This document shows positions 41,020-48,369 of a DNA stretch of 64,000 nt, one piece after another. Numbering within the stretch: position 1 is the stretch's first letter; every line of letters starts with the position of its first letter. The translations under genes were made by a program, and so were the position numbers. The notes under the pieces are model-generated. The model was not told where the DNA came from and made no database searches. It saw only the letters and a list, made by a program, of their open reading frames with translations. The stretch is from the NCBI GenBank assembly GCA_964636705.1, contig CAZWUJ010000012.1:41813-105812 (forward strand). The letters run 5' to 3'. Source of the stretch: VXRJ01 sp964636705. GTDB lineage: Bacteria > Acidobacteriota > Vicinamibacteria > Vicinamibacterales > UBA8438.

Positions 41020-41832
41020 TCAGACCAGTCCGCGGACCAGCACGACTCCCGCGAGCGCCAGTCGATAGAGCGCGAATGGATCCAGAGAGTGCCGAACGAC
41101 GTAACGCAGGAAGTACTTTATCGCGAGGTACCCGACTACCGCCGATACCACGAACCCGATCGCCATCGCCGCCTCGCCGCCGGGAGGCATCCCGTCGCGG
41201 AGCAACGCAAGCCCCTCGCGGCCTCCAGCCGCCAGAATGGCGGGGATGCCGAGCAGGAAGGCGAAGCGCGCCGCAGAAGCGCGCCCGAGACCCAGCAGCA
41301 TCGCCACGACCAGGACGGCGCCGGATCGCGATACGCCCGGTACAAGGGCTGCCGCCTGCGCCATGCCGAGCACGACTGCCTCCCCAGCCCCAATATCCGT
41401 CTCGTCCCGGCCGCCCTGGGCGAGACGCTCGGCCACCAGCATTGCCAAGGCCCCAAGGGCGAGAGCCACACCGGCCAGCTCCACGCTCCGAAGCGAGGTG
41501 CCGATCAACTCGGCCGCCAGGAGGCCGACGAGCCCCACCGGCAGCGTGCCGATGGCGATGGCCCGGAGCAGACCGCTGGTGCCTCCACGGTCAAGCCACG
41601 TCCGGGGGGTGACAGCGACGCGAAGCAGCGCCACCACGTCCGCACGGAAGTATGTCAGCACCGCGACCAGGGTTCCGACATGCACGGCGACATCAAAGAC
41701 CAGACCGAAACGGGGGTCGACCGTCCAACCGAAGACGCTGCGCGCGAGCAGCAGGTGCGCCGAACTTGAAATCGGCAGGAACTCGGTCAGCCCCTGGAGG
41801 ATCCCGAGGAGTGTGGCCTCCAGCGCGGTCAC
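41020..41832 (-). CDS. uppP: Undecaprenyl-diphosphatase (UppP/BacA)
   Basis: Inner-membrane enzyme recycling undecaprenyl diphosphate to the lipid carrier for peptidoglycan and polysaccharides. The 270-residue polytopic protein has both catalytic blocks: GLTEFLPISSSAHLLLA near the N-terminus and LVPGVSRSGAVLVVAML in the middle, with a glycine-rich C-terminal helix region. It follows secF on the minus strand by 26 nt. It also confers bacitracin resistance in some species when overexpressed, a family trait. Confidence 0.95.
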   Translation of the reverse strand: MTALEATLLGILQGLTEFLPISSSAHLLLARSVFGWTVDPRFGLVFDVAVHVGTLVAVLTYFRADVVALLRVAVTPRTWLDRGGTSGLLRAIAIGTLPVGLVGLLAAELIGTSLRSVELAGVALALGALAMLVAERLAQGGRDETDIGAGEAVVLGMAQAAALVPGVSRSGAVLVVAMLLGLGRASAARFAFLLGIPAILAAGGREGLALLRDGMPPGGEAAMAIGFVVSAVVGYLAIKYFLRYVVRHSLDPFALYRLALAGVVLVRGLV

Positions 41833-41858
41833 GGACTTCTGCGAAGGAAACCCAACGC

Positions 41859-42857
41859 TTACGACGCTCTTACCTTGCGGCGGCGCCTTGACGACCGCGC
41901 CGGGGCAGCCGCTGCCGCGCCCTGCGCGGCGGGCGTCGCTCCCGCCTGCCGCGCCTGGGCGGCGCGGCGCTCGGTGATCACGATGGCGATGATCGACGCG
42001 ACGAAGATCGTGGAATAGGTGCCGCTCACAACACCCACCAGCATCGTGAAGGCGAAGCCGCGCAGGACCTCACCGCCGAACAGGTACAGCGCCAGCACCG
42101 CCCCGCCGGTGGTTCCGGACGTGATGATCGTGCGTGCGAGCGTCTGGTTGATGCTCGTATTGACCAGATGCGCGAAAGTGTCGCGCCGCATTACACGGAG
42201 GTTCTCGCGCACCCGGTCGAAAACGACGATCGAGTCGTTCACCGAGTATCCCGTGATGGTCAGCATCGCCGCAACAACGTTGAGCGACAGCTCGTAGTCG
42301 AAAAGCACCAGCATCGACAGCGTGATCGCGATGTCGTGTGCGACCGCGACGACCGCGCCCACCGCGAACGAAAAGCGGAAGCGGAGCCCGATGTAGATCA
42401 GAATGCCGGCCATCGCGAAGACGAAGGCGTTGACGCCACGGCGTTGCAGTTCCTCGCCGATGACCGGCCCGACCAGCTCCTGGCTGATCACCTGGAACTC
42501 GCCCAGCGGGCCCGCCCGCAACTCCGCCGCGACCGCGTTGGCCCCTTCCTCGAGGCTCGCGCCCGTCTCGGGGCCGGCGATCGGTAGGCGAACCAGCACC
42601 TGATTGTCGCCCGGGTCGCCGTACTGCTGGACGACCTTCTCCTCGATGCTGGCGAGCGCGTCCCGCACCGCGCCTTCGCCGGTCGGCTGATCGAACTGGA
42701 GCACGATCAGCGAACCGCCGGAGAAGTCGATGCCGAGAGGCAGGCCGCCCCTGGCCACCGCCACGGCGGCGCCTACCGCAATCACCAGCGCCGACAGCGC
42801 GAACGCCGTCCAGCGCAGGCGAACGAAATCAACGTGAGGGACCTTGAGGAGCGGCAT
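41859..42857 (-). CDS. secF: Protein-export membrane protein SecF
   Basis: SecDF subunit that uses proton motive force to help pull translocating proteins. The 332-residue protein has six helices, the conserved GIDFSGGSLIVLQF near the first periplasmic loop, and the C-terminal block NVVAAMLTITGYSVNDSIVVFDRVREN and TSINQTLARTIITSGTT. A long Ala/Arg-rich tail follows. It begins 15 nt after secD in the usual order yajC-secD-secF. Confidence 0.95.
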   Translation of the reverse strand: MPLLKVPHVDFVRLRWTAFALSALVIAVGAAVAVARGGLPLGIDFSGGSLIVLQFDQPTGEGAVRDALASIEEKVVQQYGDPGDNQVLVRLPIAGPETGASLEEGANAVAAELRAGPLGEFQVISQELVGPVIGEELQRRGVNAFVFAMAGILIYIGLRFRFSFAVGAVVAVAHDIAITLSMLVLFDYELSLNVVAAMLTITGYSVNDSIVVFDRVRENLRVMRRDTFAHLVNTSINQTLARTIITSGTTGGAVLALYLFGGEVLRGFAFTMLVGVVSGTYSTIFVASIIAIVITERRAAQARQAGATPAAQGAAAAAPARSSRRRRKVRAS

Positions 42858-42872
42858 CTTGTTCCGGCGGCC

Positions 42873-44426
42873 TCAGATACTCAGCGTCGCCACCCGGCGG
42901 CGGGAAAGGATCGTCTCGAACATCGTCCGCGACACGAAAACGGCCGTGAATACATTCGAGACCAATCCGAAGAAGAGCGTGGTGGCGAATCCCCGGATCG
43001 GCCCCGACCCGAACTGGAAGAGGAAGGCGGCCGCAATCAGGGACGCGACATGCGTGTCGATGATAGTCAGGAGCACCCGATCGAACCCGGCCGCTACCGC
43101 CGCCTTTATCGTCTTGGCGGATCCGAGCTCTTCCTTGATTCGCTCGAAGATCAGGACGTTCGAGTCGACACCGATGCCAATTGTCAGGATCAGGCCGGCG
43201 ATGCCGGGCAGCGTGAGCACGGCGTCGATGTAGGCCATGCAGGCCATCAGGATCAACAGGTTCAGCACGACACCCACGATGGCGTTGATCCCTGCGAGCC
43301 GGTAGAACAGAAGCATGAAGATCGCCACCAGGATCAGGCCCGTGACCGACGCGACGACGCCGGCGCGAATCGAGTCGGCCCCCAGCGTCGGCCCGACGGT
43401 TCGTTCCTCGAGGTAGGTGAGCGAGGCGGGCAGCGCGCCGGAGCGCAGCGTGATCTGCAAATCCTCCGCCTCCTGCTGGGACACCCCGGTAATCTGCCCG
43501 GTGTCGGTGATGCGACCCTGAATGACGGGGGCGGAGCGAACCTGCCCGTCCAGAACGATAGCCAACTGGCGCCCCAGGTTGGCGCTGGTGGTCTCCCCCA
43601 TCTTCGCCGCGCCCTCGCGGTTCAGGGTGAAGCTGACGGCGGGCTGATTGAACTCGTCCAGCGATGGCCGCGCATTGCGCAGGTCGCGCCCGGTCACCGC
43701 CGCGACCCGCCGCACGAGATAGTAGAAGGGCTCGATCGAACCGGTCCCCCCAGAGCCGGCCAGAACCTCCATGTCCGACGGAACGACGCCGTTCCGCGCG
43801 GTGAGCAGCGCATCGCGCGACGCTGCGGGCCCTTCTTCGACCAGCTTCAGTTCGAGCAGCGAGGTCGAGCGGATAAGCGACTTGGCCCGCGCCACGTCCG
43901 ACACTCCCGGCAACTGCACGAGGACTTGATTGCCGCCGATGCCGTGCGGCGCGACTATCGGTTCACTCACGCCAAGTTCATTGACGCGCCGCTCGATCGT
44001 CTCGAGCGCCTGCCTGACCGCTTCCTCACGGAGCGACGAAGCAACCGGGCCGCGCATCCGAAACGTGTAGGTACCCCCGGCTCCCGGCTCGCGGTCGTAC
44101 GAGACCGACAACCGTTCGTCGGAGATGGTTCGAAACTCGGCGTCGCGTTCCGTGGGCACTCCCTCGATGCGGATGGTGGTCGGATCGGTCGCGACCGCCG
44201 TCACCGTTTCCATGCCCTGCAGCGACAACTGCTCCGCCAACTGTTCCGCCGCGGTTTCCGACTCGACCTGCAGCGCATCATCGGTCTGGACCCGCAGCAC
44301 GAGGTGGGCGCCCCCCTGCAGATCCAGTCCAAGGCGGATCTTCTCCTCCACCGGATAGACCCCCCACGTCGCCAGTCCGGCGATGGCAAAGATGAATAGC
44401 AGTTTCCATTGCAGGTTCTTCTGCAT
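42873..44426 (-). CDS. secD: Protein-export membrane protein SecD
   Basis: Larger SecDF subunit, 517 residues. It has the N-terminal helix (WKLLFIFAIAGLATWGVYPV), IRLGLDLQGGAHLVLRV, a large periplasmic P1 domain, and the C-terminal RND-like helices with the D-x-N proton-path region (GIGVDSNVLIFERIKEELG). Size is somewhat shorter than E. coli SecD (615), within family range. It lies between yajC and secF. Confidence 0.95.
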   Translation of the reverse strand: MQKNLQWKLLFIFAIAGLATWGVYPVEEKIRLGLDLQGGAHLVLRVQTDDALQVESETAAEQLAEQLSLQGMETVTAVATDPTTIRIEGVPTERDAEFRTISDERLSVSYDREPGAGGTYTFRMRGPVASSLREEAVRQALETIERRVNELGVSEPIVAPHGIGGNQVLVQLPGVSDVARAKSLIRSTSLLELKLVEEGPAASRDALLTARNGVVPSDMEVLAGSGGTGSIEPFYYLVRRVAAVTGRDLRNARPSLDEFNQPAVSFTLNREGAAKMGETTSANLGRQLAIVLDGQVRSAPVIQGRITDTGQITGVSQQEAEDLQITLRSGALPASLTYLEERTVGPTLGADSIRAGVVASVTGLILVAIFMLLFYRLAGINAIVGVVLNLLILMACMAYIDAVLTLPGIAGLILTIGIGVDSNVLIFERIKEELGSAKTIKAAVAAGFDRVLLTIIDTHVASLIAAAFLFQFGSGPIRGFATTLFFGLVSNVFTAVFVSRTMFETILSRRRVATLSI

Positions 44427-44459
44427 GGCAATCTCCTTCCGTGCGACGCCGTCCCGGCG

Positions 44460-44813
44460 CTACGACGCGCTCCCGTCCTGCACCACCGGCTCCTGCCCCT
44501 GGTAGCCGCCAATGGCGCTGCGCGATACCTCTATCCGCACGCGGTCAGCGATCTCCACCTGCACCGACTTGTCGTTCAGCTTCGTGATCGACCCGTAGAT
44601 CCCGCTGGTCGTCACAACCCGATCGCCTACCTTGAGCGCCGCCTGAAACTCGCGGATCTTGTTCTGCCGCCGACGCATCGGCATCCAGATGACGACGTAG
44701 AAGATCCCCAGGATCAAAATGAGCGGCAGGAACTGCACGAACAGGCTCGGCTGCTGGCCGGGTGGCGGTTGCGCCATGGCGAAGAGCGTCACGGCGTCTT
44801 CGAGCGTCAACAT
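44460..44813 (-). CDS. yajC: Preprotein translocase accessory subunit YajC
   Basis: A small single-helix protein of 117 residues associated with SecDF. It has the helix FVQFLPLILILGIFYVVIWM followed by the YajC signature PMRRRQNKIREFQAALKVGD and RVVTTSGIYGSITKLNDKSV. It is followed by secD after 33 nt. ATG 44777 (MAQPPPG) is an alternative start; the longer form has 12 more residues. Confidence 0.93.
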   Translation of the reverse strand: MLTLEDAVTLFAMAQPPPGQQPSLFVQFLPLILILGIFYVVIWMPMRRRQNKIREFQAALKVGDRVVTTSGIYGSITKLNDKSVQVEIADRVRIEVSRSAIGGYQGQEPVVQDGSAS

Positions 44814-44844
44814 GGAATGAAAATGCGAAACCTGAAATCCGGAC

Positions 44845-46044
44845 CTACCCCGTGGGCGTATTCACGGACGCCGCCGGCCCGCCGGCGTACGCGTGATGGA
44901 AGGCATGCCGGAATCGTTCGAACGTGCCCGACCGGATAGCGTCCCTTATCGCCCGCATCGTGTCAAGGTAGAAGTGTAAATTATGCAGCGTATTGAGGAC
45001 AGCGCCGGTCATTTCGTTCGCCACCCGCAGGTGGCGGAGGTAGGCGCGCGAGAAGTGGCGGCAGGTGTAGCAGCCGCAGTCCGGATCGATCGGCCGGTCG
45101 TCCTCGGCGAACGCCGCGCCCTTGATTGAGATTGGCCCCGCAGATGTGAACACCTGGCCGTTGCGCGCGTTCCGGGTCGGCAGGACACAGTCGAAGAGAT
45201 CCACGCCGCGCGCCACGGATTCCACCAGGTCCAGTGGCGTACCCACTCCCATCAGGTAGCGGGGCCGGTTCTGCGGTAGGCATGCCGTTGTCACCTCGGT
45301 CATGGCGTACATCGTGTCGACCGGCTCGCCGACGCTCAGCCCGCCGATGGCGTAGGCGTCAAAACCCAGGACAACCGTAGCCCGGGCGCTCTCCTCACGC
45401 AGGGCCCGGAACATCCCGCCCTGCACGATCCCGAACTGCGCCTGCCCTGGTGTCGTCATCATCGCCCCCGCGCCGCCCGGCGATCCCCGGAGTTGTTCAT
45501 GGCGTTCTCGCGAACGTTGCCCCCAGCGCAGCGTTCGTTCCATCGACTCCCGCGCCGCCGACTCCGTCACCGGCCAGGGAGTGCATTCGTCGAACGCCAT
45601 CGCGATGTCACTCCCGAGGCGCGCCTGAATCTCGGTCGCCGACTCGGGTGTCAATGACTGCTCGCTGCCGTCGAGATGCGACCGGAAACGGACTCCCCGC
45701 TCGTCAATTGCCCGTCGCGCGGCAAGACTGAACACCTGGTAGCCTCCGCTGTCGGTCAGGATCGGGCGACTCCACCCCATGAAGCGGTGCAGGCCGCCGC
45801 GCCGCGCGACCAGCTCGTCGCCGGGACGCAGGTGCAGGTGATATGTATTCGCGAGAATGATCCCGGCGCCGAGATCGTCCAGATCGCGCGGCGTCAACCC
45901 CTTGACCGCTCCGGCCGTTCCGACCGGCATGAACGCCGGGGTTTCGACGGCGCCGTGCGGCGTCGCCATCCGCCCGCACCGCGCCGCCCCGACGGCCTCC
46001 GTCACCCGGAAGCCGAACGTGGCGCTACCCGCATCGCGAGTCAC
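44845..46044 (-). CDS. tgt: Queuine tRNA-ribosyltransferase
   Basis: Tgt swaps guanine-34 for preQ1 in tRNAs with GUN anticodons. The 399-residue protein has ILTDSGGYQVFSLA (nucleophile/base Asp region), GGLSVGEPVDTMYAM, RYLMGVGTPLDLVESVARGV, and the zinc site CGCYTCRHFSRAYLRHL (C-x-C-x2-C) with a later His. The start is GTG at 46044. The divergent ddl gene starts 24 nt away and the two share a -10 region. It heads the yajC-secD-secF run, a common arrangement. Confidence 0.95.
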   Translation of the reverse strand: MTRDAGSATFGFRVTEAVGAARCGRMATPHGAVETPAFMPVGTAGAVKGLTPRDLDDLGAGIILANTYHLHLRPGDELVARRGGLHRFMGWSRPILTDSGGYQVFSLAARRAIDERGVRFRSHLDGSEQSLTPESATEIQARLGSDIAMAFDECTPWPVTESAARESMERTLRWGQRSRERHEQLRGSPGGAGAMMTTPGQAQFGIVQGGMFRALREESARATVVLGFDAYAIGGLSVGEPVDTMYAMTEVTTACLPQNRPRYLMGVGTPLDLVESVARGVDLFDCVLPTRNARNGQVFTSAGPISIKGAAFAEDDRPIDPDCGCYTCRHFSRAYLRHLRVANEMTGAVLNTLHNLHFYLDTMRAIRDAIRSGTFERFRHAFHHAYAGGPAASVNTPTG

Positions 46045-46051
46045 GAGCGCG

Positions 46052-46058
46052 TATACTA
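46052..46058. promoter_or_regulatory. Shared divergent -10 element, tgt and ddl
   Basis: TATACT on the plus strand (46052-46057) ends 11 nt before the ddl GTG. TAGTAT on the minus strand (46053-46058) ends 8 nt before the tgt GTG. The two boxes overlap by five bases, so both genes seem to start from one near-palindromic -10. Confidence 0.5.
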
Positions 46059-46068
46059 CAGGTCACCT

Positions 46069-47181
46069 GTGAAGCGCCTGCGCGTTGGCGTGATCTACGG
46101 CGGCCGGTCGAGCGAGCATGAGGTTTCCATCGCATCGGCCGCTTCCATCTTCAGTCGCCTCGATCCCGCGCGTTACGAGGCCTTGCCCGTCTATGTCGAT
46201 CGCGCCGGCGGGTGGTCGGTACCCGACGAGCCGCCCGCCACGCCCTCGGCCGGCACGGTAATCCGCACCGCACGGGCCGCCGGCCGCGCCGCTCCCGCGA
46301 CGGACCCTGGTAGCGCTCCCGCGGGCTCCGTTCTGTCCCGGCTCGACCTGGATGTCGCGTTCCCCATCGTCCATGGCCCCGGAGGGGAGGATGGCACGCT
46401 CCAGGGGTTGCTCGAGATGCTCGACGTGCCCTATGTGGGCGCGGGAGTGCTCGGTTCGGCGGTAGCCATGGACAAGCCCGTCTCCAAAGTGCTGCTCGCG
46501 GCGCGCGGCCTTCCCGTGACGCCGCACGAGGTGGTCCGCGGCGTCGACTGGGACGCCGATCCCGGCGTCGTGGTGTCTCGAGTCGAAGCGGCTCTCGACT
46601 ATCCGCTGTTCGTCAAGCCGGCAAACCTTGGGTCGAGCATTGGCGTGTCGAAGGCGCGGGATGCTCCATCGCTGCGGTCGTCGCTGGCCGAAGCCTACCG
46701 GTACGACGACGTCCTGGTGGTGGAAACCGCGGTGCCGAACCCGCGCGAGATCGAATGTTCCGTGATGGGAAACGACACGCCCGAAGCGTCGATGCCAGGC
46801 GAAGTGATACCGGCGGGCGAATTCTACGACTACGAGGCGAAGTACCTGGACGACCGCTCGCAGGTCATCGCTCCGGCGCATTTGAGCGCCGCGTGGATCA
46901 GGGAGATTCGGGCGATGGCGCTGGAGGCGTACCGCGCGCTCGGACTGGCCGGGATGGCGCGTATCGATTTCCTCTTCGACGAAGCTGCCGGGCAACTCTA
47001 CGTGAACGAAGCCAACACGCTGCCCGGATTCACCACCATCAGTCAGTACCCCAGGATGTGGGAGGCCTCCGGTGTCGCCTATCCGGAGTTGCTCGATCGG
47101 CTGATCGATCTCGCCCTCCACCGGCATGCGCGCCGGCGTCGGCCCGGTCGGACTGCCGCCGGGAGCGCCGGGCCGGCGTAA
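46069..47181 (+). CDS. ddl: D-alanine-D-alanine ligase
   Basis: ATP-grasp ligase making D-Ala-D-Ala for peptidoglycan, 370 residues. It has RVGVIYGGRSSEHEVSIASA, VVFPxVHG-like AFPIVHGPGGEDGTLQGLLE, PYVGAGVLGSAVAMDK, KPANLGSSIGVSKA and the metal-binding RIDFLFDEAAGQLYVNEANT (here 20 residues). Start is GTG, with no clear Shine-Dalgarno sequence. The protein ends in an Arg/Ala-rich tail (RHARRRRPGRTAAGSAGPA) longer than usual. A GC-rich perfect palindrome follows its stop. Confidence 0.95.
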   Translation: MKRLRVGVIYGGRSSEHEVSIASAASIFSRLDPARYEALPVYVDRAGGWSVPDEPPATPSAGTVIRTARAAGRAAPATDPGSAPAGSVLSRLDLDVAFPIVHGPGGEDGTLQGLLEMLDVPYVGAGVLGSAVAMDKPVSKVLLAARGLPVTPHEVVRGVDWDADPGVVVSRVEAALDYPLFVKPANLGSSIGVSKARDAPSLRSSLAEAYRYDDVLVVETAVPNPREIECSVMGNDTPEASMPGEVIPAGEFYDYEAKYLDDRSQVIAPAHLSAAWIREIRAMALEAYRALGLAGMARIDFLFDEAAGQLYVNEANTLPGFTTISQYPRMWEASGVAYPELLDRLIDLALHRHARRRRPGRTAAGSAGPA

Positions 47182-47186
47182 GCGAG

Positions 47187-47204
47187 CCGGGCCGGCCGGC
47201 CCGG
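47187..47204. repeat. 18-bp perfect palindrome after ddl
   Basis: Six bases after the ddl stop lies the perfect palindrome CCGGGCCGG/CCGGCCCGG. A further GGCCC/GGCC repeat continues to about 47216. There is no T tract, so it might be a Rho-dependent or structural terminator. This is only a structural observation. Confidence 0.5.
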
Positions 47205-47256
47205 GAAGGCCCGGCCAGCAAGCCGGCGGATTGGTTAGACTTCACAGGCAGCGTCA

Positions 47257-48354
47257 ATGATCCTGGTCGACAGGCACACCGAGAGCCGGGGAGCGCCGTT
47301 CCAGGCGACCCTTCGGATAAAGCCGGCGGCACGAGTCGACCTGATCGATGTTCGGGGCAAGCTGCGGGACGAGTTCGGTCGCGAGTTCACCCGCTACCCG
47401 AAAGCCTTCTACATTTCGGACCACACGACGGCCGGCTACCTGGATCAGCGTCTTGCAAAGGTGCTCGACCATGACAGCAACAACATCCAGGACTACCTCG
47501 AGGTCTTCCTGAAGCTGTTCCCGGCCGGCGCCGACTACAACCACGACAAGCTTCATCTCCGGACGGAGCTCTCGGAAGAACAGCGCGCCGTCGAGCCGCT
47601 CAACGCCGACTCCCACCTGGCGTTCATGGGCAGCGGCATGCGCAGTGCCGCGTCGTACGAACTGCACGGCGACGAACCGGTCTGGTTCGTGGAGCTGGAC
47701 GGCGTCCATGTCGGCGGGACGCGGTACCGCCGCACGACGGTCATCGCGTACAACGGCGAGGAGGATGTGGCGCAGAGCCAGGTGCTGCTACCCGCCTCGC
47801 CACACTCCATCGACGCCCAGAACCTTCGCGACCCGGGTCTCGGTCTCATCGGTCAGCTCGAAGAACTGGCCCGGGCGCACAACGTGTCCTTCGGTCGCTT
47901 CGATGTATCGCTGGCGGTGGAAGAGAACGACGCAGGCCTGACGGTCAATGAGTACGAAACCCTGCTCATGACCCATGATCTGCGTGATGTCCTGAAGAAC
48001 CCGCTTCGCTTCGTCGCGCAGATAGGCAAGGAAGCGCTCCAGGCGCCCCGGGCAATACCCGCCAAGGCGCTGAACTACGCCCAGTATGACGCGGTGCAGG
48101 TGTTCAACCGGCTCATGGATCAGATAGGCGCCCGACGCTCGTTCGTCGAGCGGGTCGTGAACCGCGCCCTGGCTCTTCCCGTCTCCCACTTCCTGAGGGT
48201 GAAGCGCGCCATCAGCCTCCCTGTTCTGGACCGGAAGGGAACAGGCGCGGGTGAAATCGGCTGGGGCACCTACCAGAGCCCGATCCTCGTTCAATGGAAG
48301 GGCAGCGGCACTCCCACCCGGACCCTGAACGTACGCCTCGTCCGGTTCGTCTAG
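47257..48354 (+). CDS. YjbQ/UPF0047-like protein with extra C-terminal domain
   Basis: A 365-residue protein. Residues 1-165 resemble UPF0047 (YjbQ, some with thiamine-phosphate-synthase-like activity): AFYISDHTTAGYLDQRL in place of the H-T-x-A motif, a LKLFPAGADYNHDKLH region, and NADSHLAFMGSGMRSAASYE near VWFVELDGVHVGG. YjbQ proteins are normally 130-140 residues, so about 200 residues here are additional; they include HNVSFGRFDVSLAVEENDAG and PVSHFLRVKRAISLPVLDRK and I do not recognise them. The gene stands alone between ddl and a convergent HEAT-cyclophilin gene. Function is unknown. Confidence 0.65.
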   Translation: MILVDRHTESRGAPFQATLRIKPAARVDLIDVRGKLRDEFGREFTRYPKAFYISDHTTAGYLDQRLAKVLDHDSNNIQDYLEVFLKLFPAGADYNHDKLHLRTELSEEQRAVEPLNADSHLAFMGSGMRSAASYELHGDEPVWFVELDGVHVGGTRYRRTTVIAYNGEEDVAQSQVLLPASPHSIDAQNLRDPGLGLIGQLEELARAHNVSFGRFDVSLAVEENDAGLTVNEYETLLMTHDLRDVLKNPLRFVAQIGKEALQAPRAIPAKALNYAQYDAVQVFNRLMDQIGARRSFVERVVNRALALPVSHFLRVKRAISLPVLDRKGTGAGEIGWGTYQSPILVQWKGSGTPTRTLNVRLVRFV

Positions 48355-48369
48355 AGTCTGCACCGTGGA

